In this document: one piece after another, positions 22,341 to 34,164 of the stretch
Layout: each line of letters opens with the position of its first letter
Position numbering within the stretch: position 1 is the stretch's first letter
Origin: Phragmites australis
Lineage: Eukaryota; Streptophyta; Magnoliopsida; Poales; Poaceae
NCBI RefSeq assembly: GCF_958298935.1
Contig: NC_084936.1
Coordinates: 813,501-877,500, forward strand
Direction of reading: 5' to 3'
DNA length: 64,000 bases
Translations under genes and position numbers: made by a program
Notes under the pieces: model-generated
Told to the model about the DNA's origin: nothing
The model's input: only the letters and a program-made list of their open reading frames with translations
Databases searched by the model: none

Positions 22341-25300
22341 TGTTACGTCCCAATTTCTTAATCACACATTTAAGCAAAATTATACTTTTTAAGCATTATG
22401 CTTAAATTTTGCGTAATGGTAATCCGAAGCGCTAATGCACTTCATTAGTAATCATTTGAATAAGAGAGAAAGTTGGGGGAGAAAATAATAAAAAATGTAG
22501 TAGAAATACCTATTCTCTTTAACATGTGGGCCCCATATGTGGCCCCACTTCTCACCCACTCCCTCTCTCAAGTGGGCTACAGCCCACCTGCTCCCTCTCT
22601 CTCCTCCCTCACTCGCACACGTGCAGCAGCAGCTATAGCTCCCCCTCCCACTCAAGCTCTCACTCCCTCTCTCTATTTCTTTCAAAATCCGAGCTCAAGA
22701 GAGGGATTAAATGTATGCATGTGGTACCATTGTATTTTAGAGCTCATAAGCTACTCATCCATCCAATTTATTTTCGTTTTCTCGAAAGATTCAAACCAGA
22801 TTTGATGTCTTTTGGTGTTCTTGGTTGAAGCACAATGAACACTAGAGTTCCTCGATTTCCGTACATTTCCTCCACTTCCCGACGGTTACCCAGCTCCACA
22901 AGCATCTTAAGTAAGTCTCTTAGGTTTTCAATGGCAATAATTCGTGGTTTGGTTGATCGATTTCGAGTTTTAGCAAAGTTCATGGGTTTTTAAGGTTTTG
23001 GACCAAAATGAGGATTTAGATGAGATTTGAGTTAGGAATCGAGTTGCTAGGTTGATGAGTGAATTCTAGACTCCATAAACCATTTCAAACATATTCCTCT
23101 TTAGTTTGGAAAAGATCGCAATTTGATTTGATAATTTTTTTCCCAAATCAGAGAAGTTCTGGGCAGTGCGGAGTATCCGTATAAAAGTGTGGATAGTTCG
23201 CAAAGTGTGGAGGTTCCGCATCAAAGTGCGGAGGGTCCGCATTTTCTGGGAAAATGGCAATTTGAGTTATATTCAAGATTTTCTTAAGGGTTAAGCTACA
23301 AAGTTAGTCTAGAACCCTTGGTATGGTATATGCGCAGGTGTAAATAGCATAGATTCAAGTTTGGAGTTAAATCGATCGACGAATTGTCGAAAAACACATT
23401 TTTAGCCCAGGTCCAGAGTGTCCGGACAAAAGTTCGGAGTTTTCGCACTTTCGGCAACTTTTCAAATTGGTTTGAGTGCCAATTTTGTTCTAGCTCGCAT
23501 GTTTGTACTTTTAGCATGTTTTGCGTATCTTATGGCATGCATTGTTGCATTTCATCCATACTCATAGTATTGCACACATTATTCTTTTTAGAGAACGCCA
23601 ATCCGATGATCCCGGGGGCTGAGTTCGATCCCGACGCGCTCCACCTTTCTGATCCAGGGCAACAAGGCAAGCAACTAACATATTTCACCCATGTCAAATT
23701 TAGAAGTCTCAATTGATAAATATGCTTATGTATGTATGCATTTGTCAGGTACCCTTGAGTAGAACCTATGCCGATTGCATCTTTCTACCTTGGTCAATTG
23801 TTCAAGTAATTTCCTTGTAACCTAGAGATGGTGTTATGTCTAGGTACGAGTACAATATACATGCTTAGCAATGCTTAGGTCTTTCGGTAGAAGTCGAACA
23901 ACGGTGTTTTTCGTTGTTCGCGAGCATAGGGATTATTATTGATTATAAATACATGTTGATGGTGAGATGATTGGTGAGTGGTGTGTATGAGACGAGATGT
24001 GGACGGTGTTAGGGGTGTCGTCTGCCTCGGTAGAAAGTCCAGGGGGCAGGTCGTGAGAGAAAACCTGAGCACCATAGATCGCTTGCATCGTTTAAGGCCG
24101 ATCATCGGGGTTGTTGACTTTAGCACTTATCTTACTCACCACATGCCGATATAATGGTAAGACGAGCTGAATACCTTTGCAGTTGTGGCTTTGTGGGCGT
24201 GAACATCGACGGTGTGAGCGGACGGGCTTGTAAGCGATACTAGTTTGCTTCGGGAGTAGTTCTAGTATCGTTGCACCGAGCGATGCATGCTCCACACGGT
24301 TGGAGCTGGTTGGAAAAGGTTGTCACGAGTACCCCCTGTGTGCACTTTGGCCGGTGGCACAAGCCAAATGGTCATCGTATCGTGTGGGTTCAGGAGTATC
24401 CCCTGCAGGGTGTATAAACAGTTTGAATTGCCGAGCTCTTGGTTATGAGTATGCTATTGTTTCATTTGCACCCGGTCGTAGAGTTCTCGTTGTGGTTTGT
24501 GGATGGTGGCATGAGGTTGATGGTTGGGCATGTGATTATGGTCTGGGTATGGTGGTTGGTGGTTGGTGGTTCAAGTTGGTACTTGTTCACATTGATATAC
24601 TTGTTACATTTACTTATGTTCAGTTGGTGGTGCAGGGTAGTTTCATATATGTTGGTTAAGTTAGTTGCACACACATATGTCTAGGTTGCTCACCGCTTTA
24701 ATTCACTTAACCACATGTTTAATCCTTGCTACCAGCTAATGTATGATCCGTGGAGACGAGCTATGTATATGTGCTTTATATTGTGTAAGACTTGCGAGTA
24801 ACTTCGTACTCAGGGTGCTGCCCTTAAGTTGATGCAGGTTCACAGGTCGGCGAGGAAGAGGCGGTGTTTGGCTACTTCGTGCCCGCCAATGCAGGTGGTG
24901 GGCAAGATTAGTGCATCCTACTCTGGGTGGTCGTGCTTTTGTGATGGAGCCTAAGGGCATATGGCTCAATCCTCTTTTTGTTGTATAGCTTTTAGTCTTT
25001 TGCTGCTTAGTTCTTTTACTGGTTAGGAGTTGAGCAGATTTTAGTCTTCTCCTAGCTCTCTTTTGCTGTAAATTGTGATAATTTTTTGCATGGTTAAGAA
25101 CTTGTAGTATAATGTTAATTACTTGCTCTTTCTTAAGCTTTGTTGTGATGTACCTGTTGGAAAGGTATGTGTTCCGATCTTGTGCACAAAACATATGCCG
25201 GGACTATCGGGATGATATTCTGGTTAATCATCGAGGTTGTGATTATAAATAATGATTCTCCTGGTGATTAATTAGAATATTATTTGGACAGTTTCTCACA
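22341..25300. mobile_element. Candidate LTR or solo LTR nested in older transposon DNA
   Basis: The block begins tgttacgtcccaat and ends gtttctcaca, that is TG...CA. It contains a CT-rich tract at 22555-22680 and repeated gtgcggag-like motifs at 23160-23240, but no protein domain. DNA on both sides (22200-22340 and 25301-25500) looks like one interrupted GC-rich sequence. I could not find a target-site duplication (gagtt on the left, ggtgc on the right), so the exact borders and the class remain uncertain. Confidence 0.4.
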
Positions 25301-26583
25301 GGTGCAAACGGCGAACTCATTTTGGCGCATACCTTCGGCGACGGAGCACGGGAAGAAGGTCGACGACGGTGATGGCGACGGAGGCGCTCGGGTTATTGAT
25401 GAGGAGTCGCTCAGGTGGCCGGAAGGTGGCGGGAAAGGGTCGGCGACCTTCCTCTCGAGCTGGCGGTTCGGTTGGCGAGAGCGGAGCGCGGCACCAGAGC
25501 GGCGGCGGCACGAGCTCGGATGAGCGGCAATGGCGCTGAGCAGCGGCGGCTACGGTTGCGGTGCAGATGGGAAACAAAAGGGGGCGTATATATAGAAGGG
25601 ACAGCGGAAAACTGCGAGGAGGGTGGATTCGGTTGGATTCTGCAGCGCTTTCGGTTGGGATTTGGATTCGGGCGATAGCGCACGCGCGAACTCGAAACAG
25701 GCTCGGCTGAAGAGGCGCGGCGATGAAGATAGCGCTAACAGGTGGGCCCGGCAAGACGGTGTCACAAGGGAACCCTTTTGTTTTTGGGGGACCAGGGCGG
25801 CCCGCTTGCCCCCCTCTAGGGTCGGCCCTGGTCACCAACGACACTAAATTATTAAGCTCTTGGATCTAGACACATATACAGAACAACTAACTTCGGTACT
25901 CACCTCTGTAGAAGAAGATGGCATGATGATTCAAACTTTTGTATTAATGTATCTCAAGATGAATACAAGAACACATGACGTACGGTCATTATTCTCCATG
26001 AAATTCGGCACAAAGTACTATATCCCTATATTCATCACGTTTTTTAAGACCCACGATTCACCTATCGTCGATATGTATAGTATATGCTTGGCGAACATAT
26101 ATAAATAAAGAAGCAAAGAATGCAGTAGAGCAGCACCAATTGTAATATGCATGATGAAGTTCCTCCGCCGTAGAAGACCAACAAATTAACAGAGAATTAA
26201 GGCCGGCGCAACCGATCTAACCCATGATTGATCGATCCGCTAATTCAAGACCAATTTCTTGCCAAATACTCAATCTCTTGCTAATTGCGGGATCCAGAAC
26301 AATTGCTATGAGTTGGCAGCACATCATCCTTGTCGGCCTCGTTTTCCTCCAAAGCATCAAATCCCCTTGCTTTGCTTTTTCTAAAGATGCATGCAAAGTT
26401 GATGTAATATGTAGGTTAAAGACGATAGCCATGCATGGCCCAGTAATAATTGAAAAAAGTATCAAAGTAACACTTTGTCTAATAAAGAGAGAGATTGATC
26501 GATACAGGCATGCACAAACACTCAAATATAGACAAGGTTAGCTCCAAATGACATATACGTGTACTCACCTCCTGGCTGCCAAT
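25301..26583. other. Transposon flank and unassigned DNA
   Basis: 25301-25850 is GC-rich and continues the interrupted block seen before 22341. Around 25790-25830 is the motif agggtcggccctggt, common at the ends of transposon-derived sequences. 25851-26583 is AT-rich with no gene that I can support. The sequence changes to gene-A-like DNA at 26584. Confidence 0.35.
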
Positions 26584-26767
26584 CCACGGCGTGAGGTGCA
26601 CCGCCCCCGGCTCTGAGCTCGCCGTCCTCCCGGGGCTTGCGAGCAACGGCGACGGGGATGGCCGGACCAGGCGCCGTGACACGATGTGGACGCCGTGAAA
26701 CGCAGATGCAGAGGCCTCCATCATCGTCACCATCACCTCACCTGGTTATTTAGTGGCTGAGCTGATT
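26584..26767 (-). pseudogene. 184-bp duplicate of the BAHD gene A 5' end
   Basis: 26584-26767 matches 19840-20023 without gaps and with about four differences. It covers the first roughly 46 codons plus about 30 bases of leader. The reading frame runs off into unrelated DNA after HLTPW and stops at about 26479, so no enzyme is made: all catalytic motifs are missing. Because BAHD genes here read leftward, the DNA to the right of this fragment (26768 onward) is probably the ancestral promoter side, now attached to the broken copy. Confidence 0.85.
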
Positions 26768-28140
26768 AAGGAGATAAGCATCTGCCTGCTGCGAATGTCT
26801 CCAATGACGAATCCATCCCGCTAGTATTGGTTTGGTTAGAACGGTGACTGATGGTGATGGATAGCTCTGGCCTCTGTGAAGGGGACACGGCAGCCGCCCA
26901 CGCACTCTCACGTCGCATGATTCGACGGCAGCGTGGCGCGTTGTCACTATCAGGGCCGGTTGTAGATTCTGGTACTCCAGGACCACATTAAAAATGACTC
27001 CTATTAAATTAAAACACCAAAAAATAATTAATATATAAATTATAAAGATAATATTTGATGTATTAAAAAATATTTTCGATAAACATTTAAATTGCTTTGT
27101 TACCAAGACTATCTTAATTTCTTATATCATAAATATTTATAGTAAAAACTGATTGTTCATTAATACTAAGTAGATGAATTAAATACACTTTTATGACCAT
27201 TTACATTGTTATCATGCCAGTTGATATCAATATTGTCTTCTTCAGATCTGATCTTCTGAATTCCCATTAATTTGTTCCTTCACAACAACCATGATCAATC
27301 CATCGTTGAACAGTTTGTATTACTCTTAAATTTTTTTTTATCACTGGCTCTTTTATGCAATTCTATCAACTCATCTACTCGTTTTCTTTTTTTTTATTCG
27401 CTGCCAGACGCATGCTTTTCTAAAAGACATGATATCAAGAATGTGCTAAAAATTAAATAAATACATTAGCGGTTGAAAACTAGTGCAAAGCTATAAAAAT
27501 ACCAAATCAACTTAATAAAATCTTACCAATTATCACGTGAAATTCGCAAGAATTTGTATCCCAACCCATCAATTGATAGCTGTGATGCTCGTTTTTCGCA
27601 ACCCAACCCACCTTCCCTGCGCAGCCCAGCCCGCACCTCCCCTCTCTCTCTCTCCCTGACAGCCCGGGCCCACCTGTTAGCCCCCTTCTCCCACCTCTCC
27701 CCACGCCACGCGCAACCGCACGTTTGAAACCGCCGGCGCCCATGTCTCCACCTGCGCCACACGTCCGCGCAACAAACTGCTCTCTCTCCGCGCTTTAAAA
27801 CGGCCTCCGCAGCACTCCGCCCCCCCCCTCCTTTCTCCCTCACCCCATTGTTATCTACGTCGAGCGCCATTGTCGTCGTTAAGCTCTGCCGAGCGCCCGC
27901 CGCCGCAGCCGAGCTTCCGCCAACGCATCAGAAGCCGCTGCCAGCACCGCAAGGACCCGAGGAACGCATCCCACCCCTCAGCTCTCCCTCTCCGCTGCCG
28001 GAAACACCACCTCGCCAAGTTCCGGTAAGCCTCACCGACGCATGACCGTCGCTGGCTTCCTTCGTCACATTCTAAGGTCAGCTGACTGACTCCTTGGCAC
28101 CGCATGACCGCCGGCCAGCTTCGCGATCCGCTTCGAGTTT
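26768..28140. other. Unassigned DNA, possible ancestral BAHD A promoter side
   Basis: 26768-26960 would be the original upstream region of BAHD gene A if the 184-bp repeat marks the break. 27000-27500 is AT-rich. 27590-28130 is GC- and C-rich, with a short open frame at 27848-28045 (Ala/Pro-rich, no domain). I see no supportable gene. Confidence 0.35.
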
Positions 28141-28145
28141 CACTT

Positions 28146-29349
28146 TGAGCCCTCCTCAGCTGCCTAGTCGCTTGGCACTATGTTCTTCTACCGAAATGCC
28201 AAGGCGGTCTCAGTGTCAGAGATTTGCAACTCCATAACCAAGCCCTCCTGTGCAAATTGGCCAGTAAGTTACTTTCACACTCTGATGAACCTTGCTTCCG
28301 TTGGTTAAGTGAGCTATGTATCAGTGACAGTGTTCCCCGCGACTGCTCTCGCTCTGCTGCTACCCCGGCATGGCGAATGAGCCAGCAGAACATCAATATT
28401 GTGCAGCTCTCTACAAGGCGCAGTTTAGGATCTGGGACTAAGCTAGCTTTCTGGATTAACAAATGGACTGAAATGGGGGCGTTTTTCACTTATGTTCCCT
28501 ACTATATACACCGTTGCTCTGGATCGTCACATTGCTCGTCACACTGTCGGCAACAGCAACCAATGAGTTTCGGCAACAACAACCAAAGAGTCTGTCTGCA
28601 ACAGCAGCCAATGAGTTTCGGCAACAGCAACCAATGAGTCTATCTGCAACAGCAGCCAATGAGATTCGGCAACAGCAGCCAATGAGTCTGTCTGCAATAG
28701 CAACCAATGAGTCTGTCTGCAACAGCAGCCAATGAGTTTCGACAGCTCGTCACACTGCTTCAGGAAGTGACACCAATACTTGACGCTGAGGACGACTGTT
28801 GTCAATGGACACAGGACCCGTTTCGTGCTAGATGCCCGGCCATTGAATCAACTGCACATATCCTGCTCCACTGTTACCTGGCAAATAAAGTCCGGGACAA
28901 GATCGGCCTGAAACAATCGGCAATGCGAGCCACGAATGTGCTACAATTCGTCGAAGCAGCCAGTTCAACGATGCAACGATTACTACAGTAGACCTGGCCT
29001 TTCTATTTTGCAGTCTGCGCACGTGAACTTTGGCTCGCTCGTAATGCCCAAATCTTTGAAGATCGCTCGACAACAAGCTTGCAGTTGCTCACAAATATCA
29101 GGGAGTCCATCCGCGTACGGAGCTGCGTTCCAAAGAAATATGTCGCGATGCTATCTTAGTTTGGGTTGGAAAATTTGTATGCTTTCCTCTCTTTTTTCCG
29201 TTCTCGTTTCTTCCTGGTTTGTTTCCTTTGTTCTGGGTCTTGCCGCCCCTCCTCGTGTCTTCTGTTTATCCTATATCCGTCTTCTGATCGCCTGCCGATC
29301 CTTTGAATACATAAGGTAGAGAATCCTCTACCATTTACTTGAAAAAAAA
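28146..29349 (+). mobile_element. 5'-truncated LINE, 3' part of ORF2
   Basis: Interrupted frames on the plus strand encode typical LINE ORF2 C-terminal sequence. These are CQGGLSVRDLQLHNQALLCKL near 28190 (shown in part), GSGTKLAFWINKW near 28430, and the zinc-knuckle-like zf-RVT remnant ESTAHILLHC near 28850. Near 29030 follows LARNAQIFEDR. It ends with a 3' UTR and an A-run at 29341-29349. Frames are broken by stops and by the minisatellite at 28545-28742. No endonuclease or catalytic RT core is present, so it is dead. Confidence 0.75.
28545..28742 (+). repeat. Minisatellite, 48-bp unit (two 24-bp halves), inside a LINE remnant
   Basis: caatgag recurs at about 28561, 28609, 28632, 28657, 28680, 28705 and 28730. 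Alternating half-units read caatgagtttcggcaacag and caatgagtctgtctgcaac. In one frame this gives a 16-residue repeat of the form NEFRQQQPMSLSATAA. It interrupts the LINE-derived frame. Confidence 0.85.
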
Positions 29350-29949
29350 TTGCACGCTGTACTCTGGAATAGCAATTCAATAGGGTCTATCTAGTTGTTA
29401 ATTGCCCCAAATTGTAGTCATCCATATCAACCATTGGATATCTATCCACATATTTAGTCCTCCTATACGTCATATATAAGATACATAGTAAAACCAACTC
29501 TAGTCGAAAAAATAAAGAGAATGAGAACAAGAAGAATAAAAAAAGAGAATGAAATGAAAAGAATATAGTTAAGGATGGTCTTAGAAGAGTGGAGGAGGTG
29601 TCCCCTGACGGGCAAGAGATTTCTATTTTGTTGGTTTATTCACTGGCTTGAAATGGAACTAATCACTTGTTTTTATTGACTCCACGTCGCCCATCCCTCT
29701 TTGTTGCAAAGAAAATAGAGAGAACCGTAAGGAACAGAATGTGATTGTACCAAGAATCAAATCTTGAAGCACTGTGCCTCTAGAATCTAGCTTGCTACAT
29801 GAATTATTACTAATTTCAGCATGATTTTTCTACTATAAACGCTAAAAGAGGCATCTAATCAATAGCGACATCTGGATCTAGAAAAAAATTAATGTTGTTG
29901 AAAATCCGCCGCAACACTCCCTTAATGTTCCTTTCTTCATAACAAAGAA
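29350..29949. other. Intergenic with MITE-like fragment, copy 4
   Basis: 29480-29583 ends in gttaaggatggtctta and has the A-rich aaagagaatgaaa body shared with the other copies of this inverted-repeat family. Only the right half is present. The remainder shows no gene. Confidence 0.5.
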
Positions 29950-32900
29950 AATAACCAATATTCATATGCGACCTCTTAAACCTAAGAAGCTGTCAGGATC
30001 GACACTATCATCTTCACTGTAGTACTCATCTTTGTCCGGCAAGAAGTCTTCGATGGACGAGTTTTGGGACTTGACCAAGGGGGCACTACCACTGCCATGA
30101 GAGGACTCTAGTCCGAATGGCGCCGTGTAAGTCGAGCAATCAAGGATGGAGATGAGCAAGGATGCCACTTGGCACCTTGCTAAGGAAATCTTCCTTCGCT
30201 TATTGGGTGTGAGACACACTAGAGGTTTCATGATTGATGGCATCCCGACGACGAAGACTGTGGTGATGGTATTTGGGAAGCTTGAAAACAATGGCATGGT
30301 ATGTGATGGTAGATGTTAGTACTGGGTTCATCATCTCCACCCTTCCTGCTCTTGTAAGGTGTTTTCCTTGCCAACCGGGCAATCTTCCAGCAACTTTATC
30401 GATCAAAGGTTGGTGATCAATCTTACGAAGACTGCGCAGGTGTAAAGGAAGTCCCAGATATTTGCACGAAAATGCATAATTTTAACCGGAAAATCTTGCA
30501 ACAATCCTCGAATATCAATACTGCTGCACCTGATCGGAAATAGCTCCGTCTTATGAACATTTGTGTGAAGGCCTGTCGCATCTCCAAACAACATAAGTAT
30601 TTCCTTCACAGCTCTAAGCTCCTACGTTGTTGGAGAGATCACAAATGCAGCGTCATCTACATATAGTGCACATTCAAAAACTCTCGAATTTGGATGGACC
30701 AAGGTGAAGAGATTTCTTTCTTTTGCTAAGGTTAGGATTCTGTTCATTGGTTCCATAGCAATAGCAAATAACATCGAAGATAACAGATCCCCCTGCCGAA
30801 GTCCTCTTCTATGCTGAAAAGGCTTACCCGGGATACCGTTCAGAAGAACTCTTGAGGAGGTAGAACCCATGATAAGGCTGATCCAATTCCTCCACCTTGG
30901 TCCAAAACCAACATGGTGCATAATCTCAATGAGATAAGGCCAAAGAACGGAGTCAAAGGCCTTACTTATGTCTAGCTTGAGGAAAAGGGGTGGCTTGCAT
31001 TTCCTATGGAGTTCTTTGGTGAGGCACTGCATGTGTAAGAAAGCATCATGTATGCTCCTCTCTCGAACAAAAGCGCTCTGGCAATTGGAAACAATCTTAT
31101 GCAAGTGAGGACCCAGTCGGTTTGAAAGGATCTTGGAGAAGATCTTTGCAAAGCTGTGAATCAGACTGATCGGCCTAAAGTCTGCAACTGTTTGTGGCTT
31201 CTCCTTTTTCGTCAAGAGAATTATGTTTGCTGAGTTCAGCAGGTTCAACCGTTGGCATCTGAGGTTAGAAAGTTGTTTAACTATTTTTATCAAATCACCT
31301 TTGATGATAGTCCAGTAAGAAGCAAAAAAACACCCCATGAACCCGTCCGGTCCTGGTGCTCTCTCTTTTGGTAACCCCATCACCGCTTGTTTGATCTCCT
31401 CCTCATCAAAGTCACTATCTAAACCGGAAAGGTCATGAGGCTGCAGACCAATGGCATTCCAGTTTAAAAACCTACATCACCTGCTTGAAGAGCCAAACAC
31501 AGAATTGAAGTGTCTGAAAATCTCATCCTCTTTTTCCTCGTGTGTTACTGCAACTCCCCTGCTAGATTTCAGAAGCTGAATATGGCTTTTCCTCTTCCTA
31601 TCATTAGCCCGCAGATAGAAAAGTTTGGTGTTCACGTCTGCAGTTCTCACCCGAGTCATTCTTGCACGTTGTCTCGCTTTAGTATTTTGAATGGCAACTA
31701 GGCCCAAGAATTTGTTTCTTATCCTGCTTTGGAAATCTCATTCCATGGATGTGAGAGATCTAAAGTCCTGTGCTACATCAATGTTTGTTAGGACCCATTT
31801 GGCTATCTCCATTTGCAGTCTAATATTGCTAATATTAGCTTTGTCCCATTTTCGTAGCGACTTAGCTGTGCATGATAATCTGATGTGAAACAACCGCATG
31901 GCATCTGTAGATTGAACCGATTTGTTCCACGCTTCCTGCATAGCCTCATGAAAGCCCGGCATTGCAATCCAGAAGGACTTAAATCTGAAGCCATGATGTT
32001 TCCTGTAACCTGAGTTGCCACGCATAACTAGAGGACAGTGATTTGACAAAGTGGAAGCAGCAGCTGTAACAGTGTCCGTGGGAAAAAGAAGGTTCCAATC
32101 AGTTGAGCAGAAAATTCTATCGATCCTTGTCAAGGTGGAATTATCCTACCCATTCGTCCAAGTGTATTTGCGTCCCACCAGCTCAATCTCCTTCCAGCAT
32201 AGCTCGTTAGTGGTGGCCCTGAACCTGTTCATAAGACCTCTATTCAGTCTTGAGTTGTTTTTATCTGCTACCCTGTAAATTAAGTTGAAATCTCCAACTA
32301 CAAGCCACCTATCACCGGCAACCTTCTTGACATCCTTGAGCTCATCCATGAAAGAAACCTTGTCCACATCCCGTTGCAGACCATACACAATTGTGAGATT
32401 CCATTCGGTTTCATCATCCAAGAATCTAACCGTCACTGTCAATGTATTAGCAGTCCTAGACGAAGAGAGCAAAAGCAAACTCGCGTCATCCACAGTGATC
32501 AGCATTCCTCTTGTTTCATCTGCCCGCGCAAAGGAATAGTTTGCAGTGAATCTCGCTCCCAGGGCCTACGCCACCATGTCACCGCCAATAAAATCCAACT
32601 TAGTCTCCTGTAGACACACGACAGAAGGTCGAAGATCATTGACCATTTCATAGATGGCATCCCTCCTGATTCGCGCATTGGGACCGCGAACGTTCCAGCA
32701 TAACAGCTTTAAATCGCAGATCATCATCCAGTAAATAACAGCTTCACCATACATAGGCCAAATCTCATCAACTATGGAGGCTAGCGGCACATAGATAGAA
32801 ACCATAGGAGATACGTACGAAGACAGACACAAACATTAGGGGAACATCCTAGGTGCGTCCTCAATCGGCACACCAACAGCCGCTGAACAACCGATGAGAA

Positions 32901-34150
32901 CACCGTTGTGAACACAAAGCGACGAGAAGCAGATAGGAGGAGGAGGAAGAGCCGTTGGCATCCTCACCCTGAGAGATAGTGACTCCAAACCTAGCCTAGC
33001 GTTCCTTAATAGCCTAAAAATGACTATTCCTAGCAAAGGAACACGAACTGAAACTAAGCATGATAGACAACTAGACAGACTGAAGCTAACCATGAGAAGC
33101 GACAGCCTCCAAGTGAGCTTCAAGGAGGACCACCACTGAAGCATCATTTCTTCATTCTATCCTTCTTCTTGCGCCCCTCTTTTGGCAATTTGGTCATGTC
33201 AATGTCCATTGCCTTGATCAGGCTCTCAATCGTGTCAATTTTCGCGACTGGTAATGGGCCCTCGAACATTTTGGTCAGCCTTTCCTTGGTCTGAGCATTG
33301 ATGTTCTTTGCCGGTGACAAGGCACCCAACTTCTTTGCAAGCAACTCAATAGCCATCTCCTCAGTTGATTTTACCCCGACAACCTTCTTCTTGTCAGCAA
33401 TTCTATCACTGCGATGCAATGTGTCTTCCTTAGCCAGTTGCGAAACTTGGGGCTTGGTCTTTACGGGCGTAGAGAGTAGCCCTCCCTCAATTGGCGTTGC
33501 AATCTCAACGATGAAACCGTCAATGGTGCTTGCCGGAGAAACCGCTACTGTAGTATCAGCAACCGAAGGGTCATGCACAACCATCCTATTCACTGCATTA
33601 GGTAGGCGTGCAAATGCAATTGTTGTGCCACCCACAAGAGAGGCCTGAATTAACATCAGATCATTCATCAGTATGCTCGCTTATGAGAGCATAGAATCGA
33701 ACGGTTCCTACAGGCCGCCCTCCAGCACCATTGGGTCGGACCCAGGCATCTGTGCTGGGGCCTGGGGAATGGTGGCGACCATAGCAGCCCGAGCCTGGCC
33801 CCTTACGCGCATGGTGGATCCCCTCAGAGCAGGCCATTCCTTGTTGTTGTCACCCTCCGGAAAGCGAGGAGGGCCGAAGAGGTGGTGTTCCGCCCTTTTT
33901 GTAAGCCTCTCATCGGCCCACCACTTACCAGGGCCCCCAGACGGCTCGTGGCAGCCATGATTCTGGCCACCATCATGGTAGCCGCCGTGTCCCTGTGCGG
34001 AGGATGAGCTACTTCCGCGGTCACCACCCTAGTGGAGGCGGGCGAACCAACCCACCCTGCGCCTCGAATGGGGACGACTGTCGTTGCCTAGATGTCATCC
34101 CCCACCATCTTTATCTTCATCATCATTGTACTGTTAGATGTGGGGACGAT
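29950..34150 (-). mobile_element. Degenerate L1-type LINE (ORF1 remnant + endonuclease + reverse transcriptase)
   Basis: Read on the minus strand. 34150-33144 holds ORF1-like frames, a Gly/His-rich part followed by a basic C-terminus (KEGRKKKDRMKK). 32832-32560 begins the endonuclease (LLCWNVRGPN, VVCLQETKL). 32505-32146 contains WLVVGDFNLI. Near 32040 is SNHCPLVM, the SDHxP-type motif. 31383-30622 is the reverse transcriptase with GPDGF, RPISLIHSFAKIFSKILSNR, LKLDISKAFDSV, GLRQGDLLSSMLF and the catalytic YVDD. 30406-30200 is the thumb region (GRLPGWQGKHLTRAGR). At least four frameshifts or stops separate these frames, so it is not active. The segment 30250-29960 has a different, acidic frame that I cannot assign and may be a separate fragment. 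Confidence 0.82.
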
Positions 34151-34164
34151 CGAAGGAACTGTAG

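Noticed and set aside
24300..24659. 119-codon plus-strand frame in the LTR-like block
   Set aside because: Val/Trp/Gly-rich and without any retroelement domain; probably chance in G/T-rich DNA.
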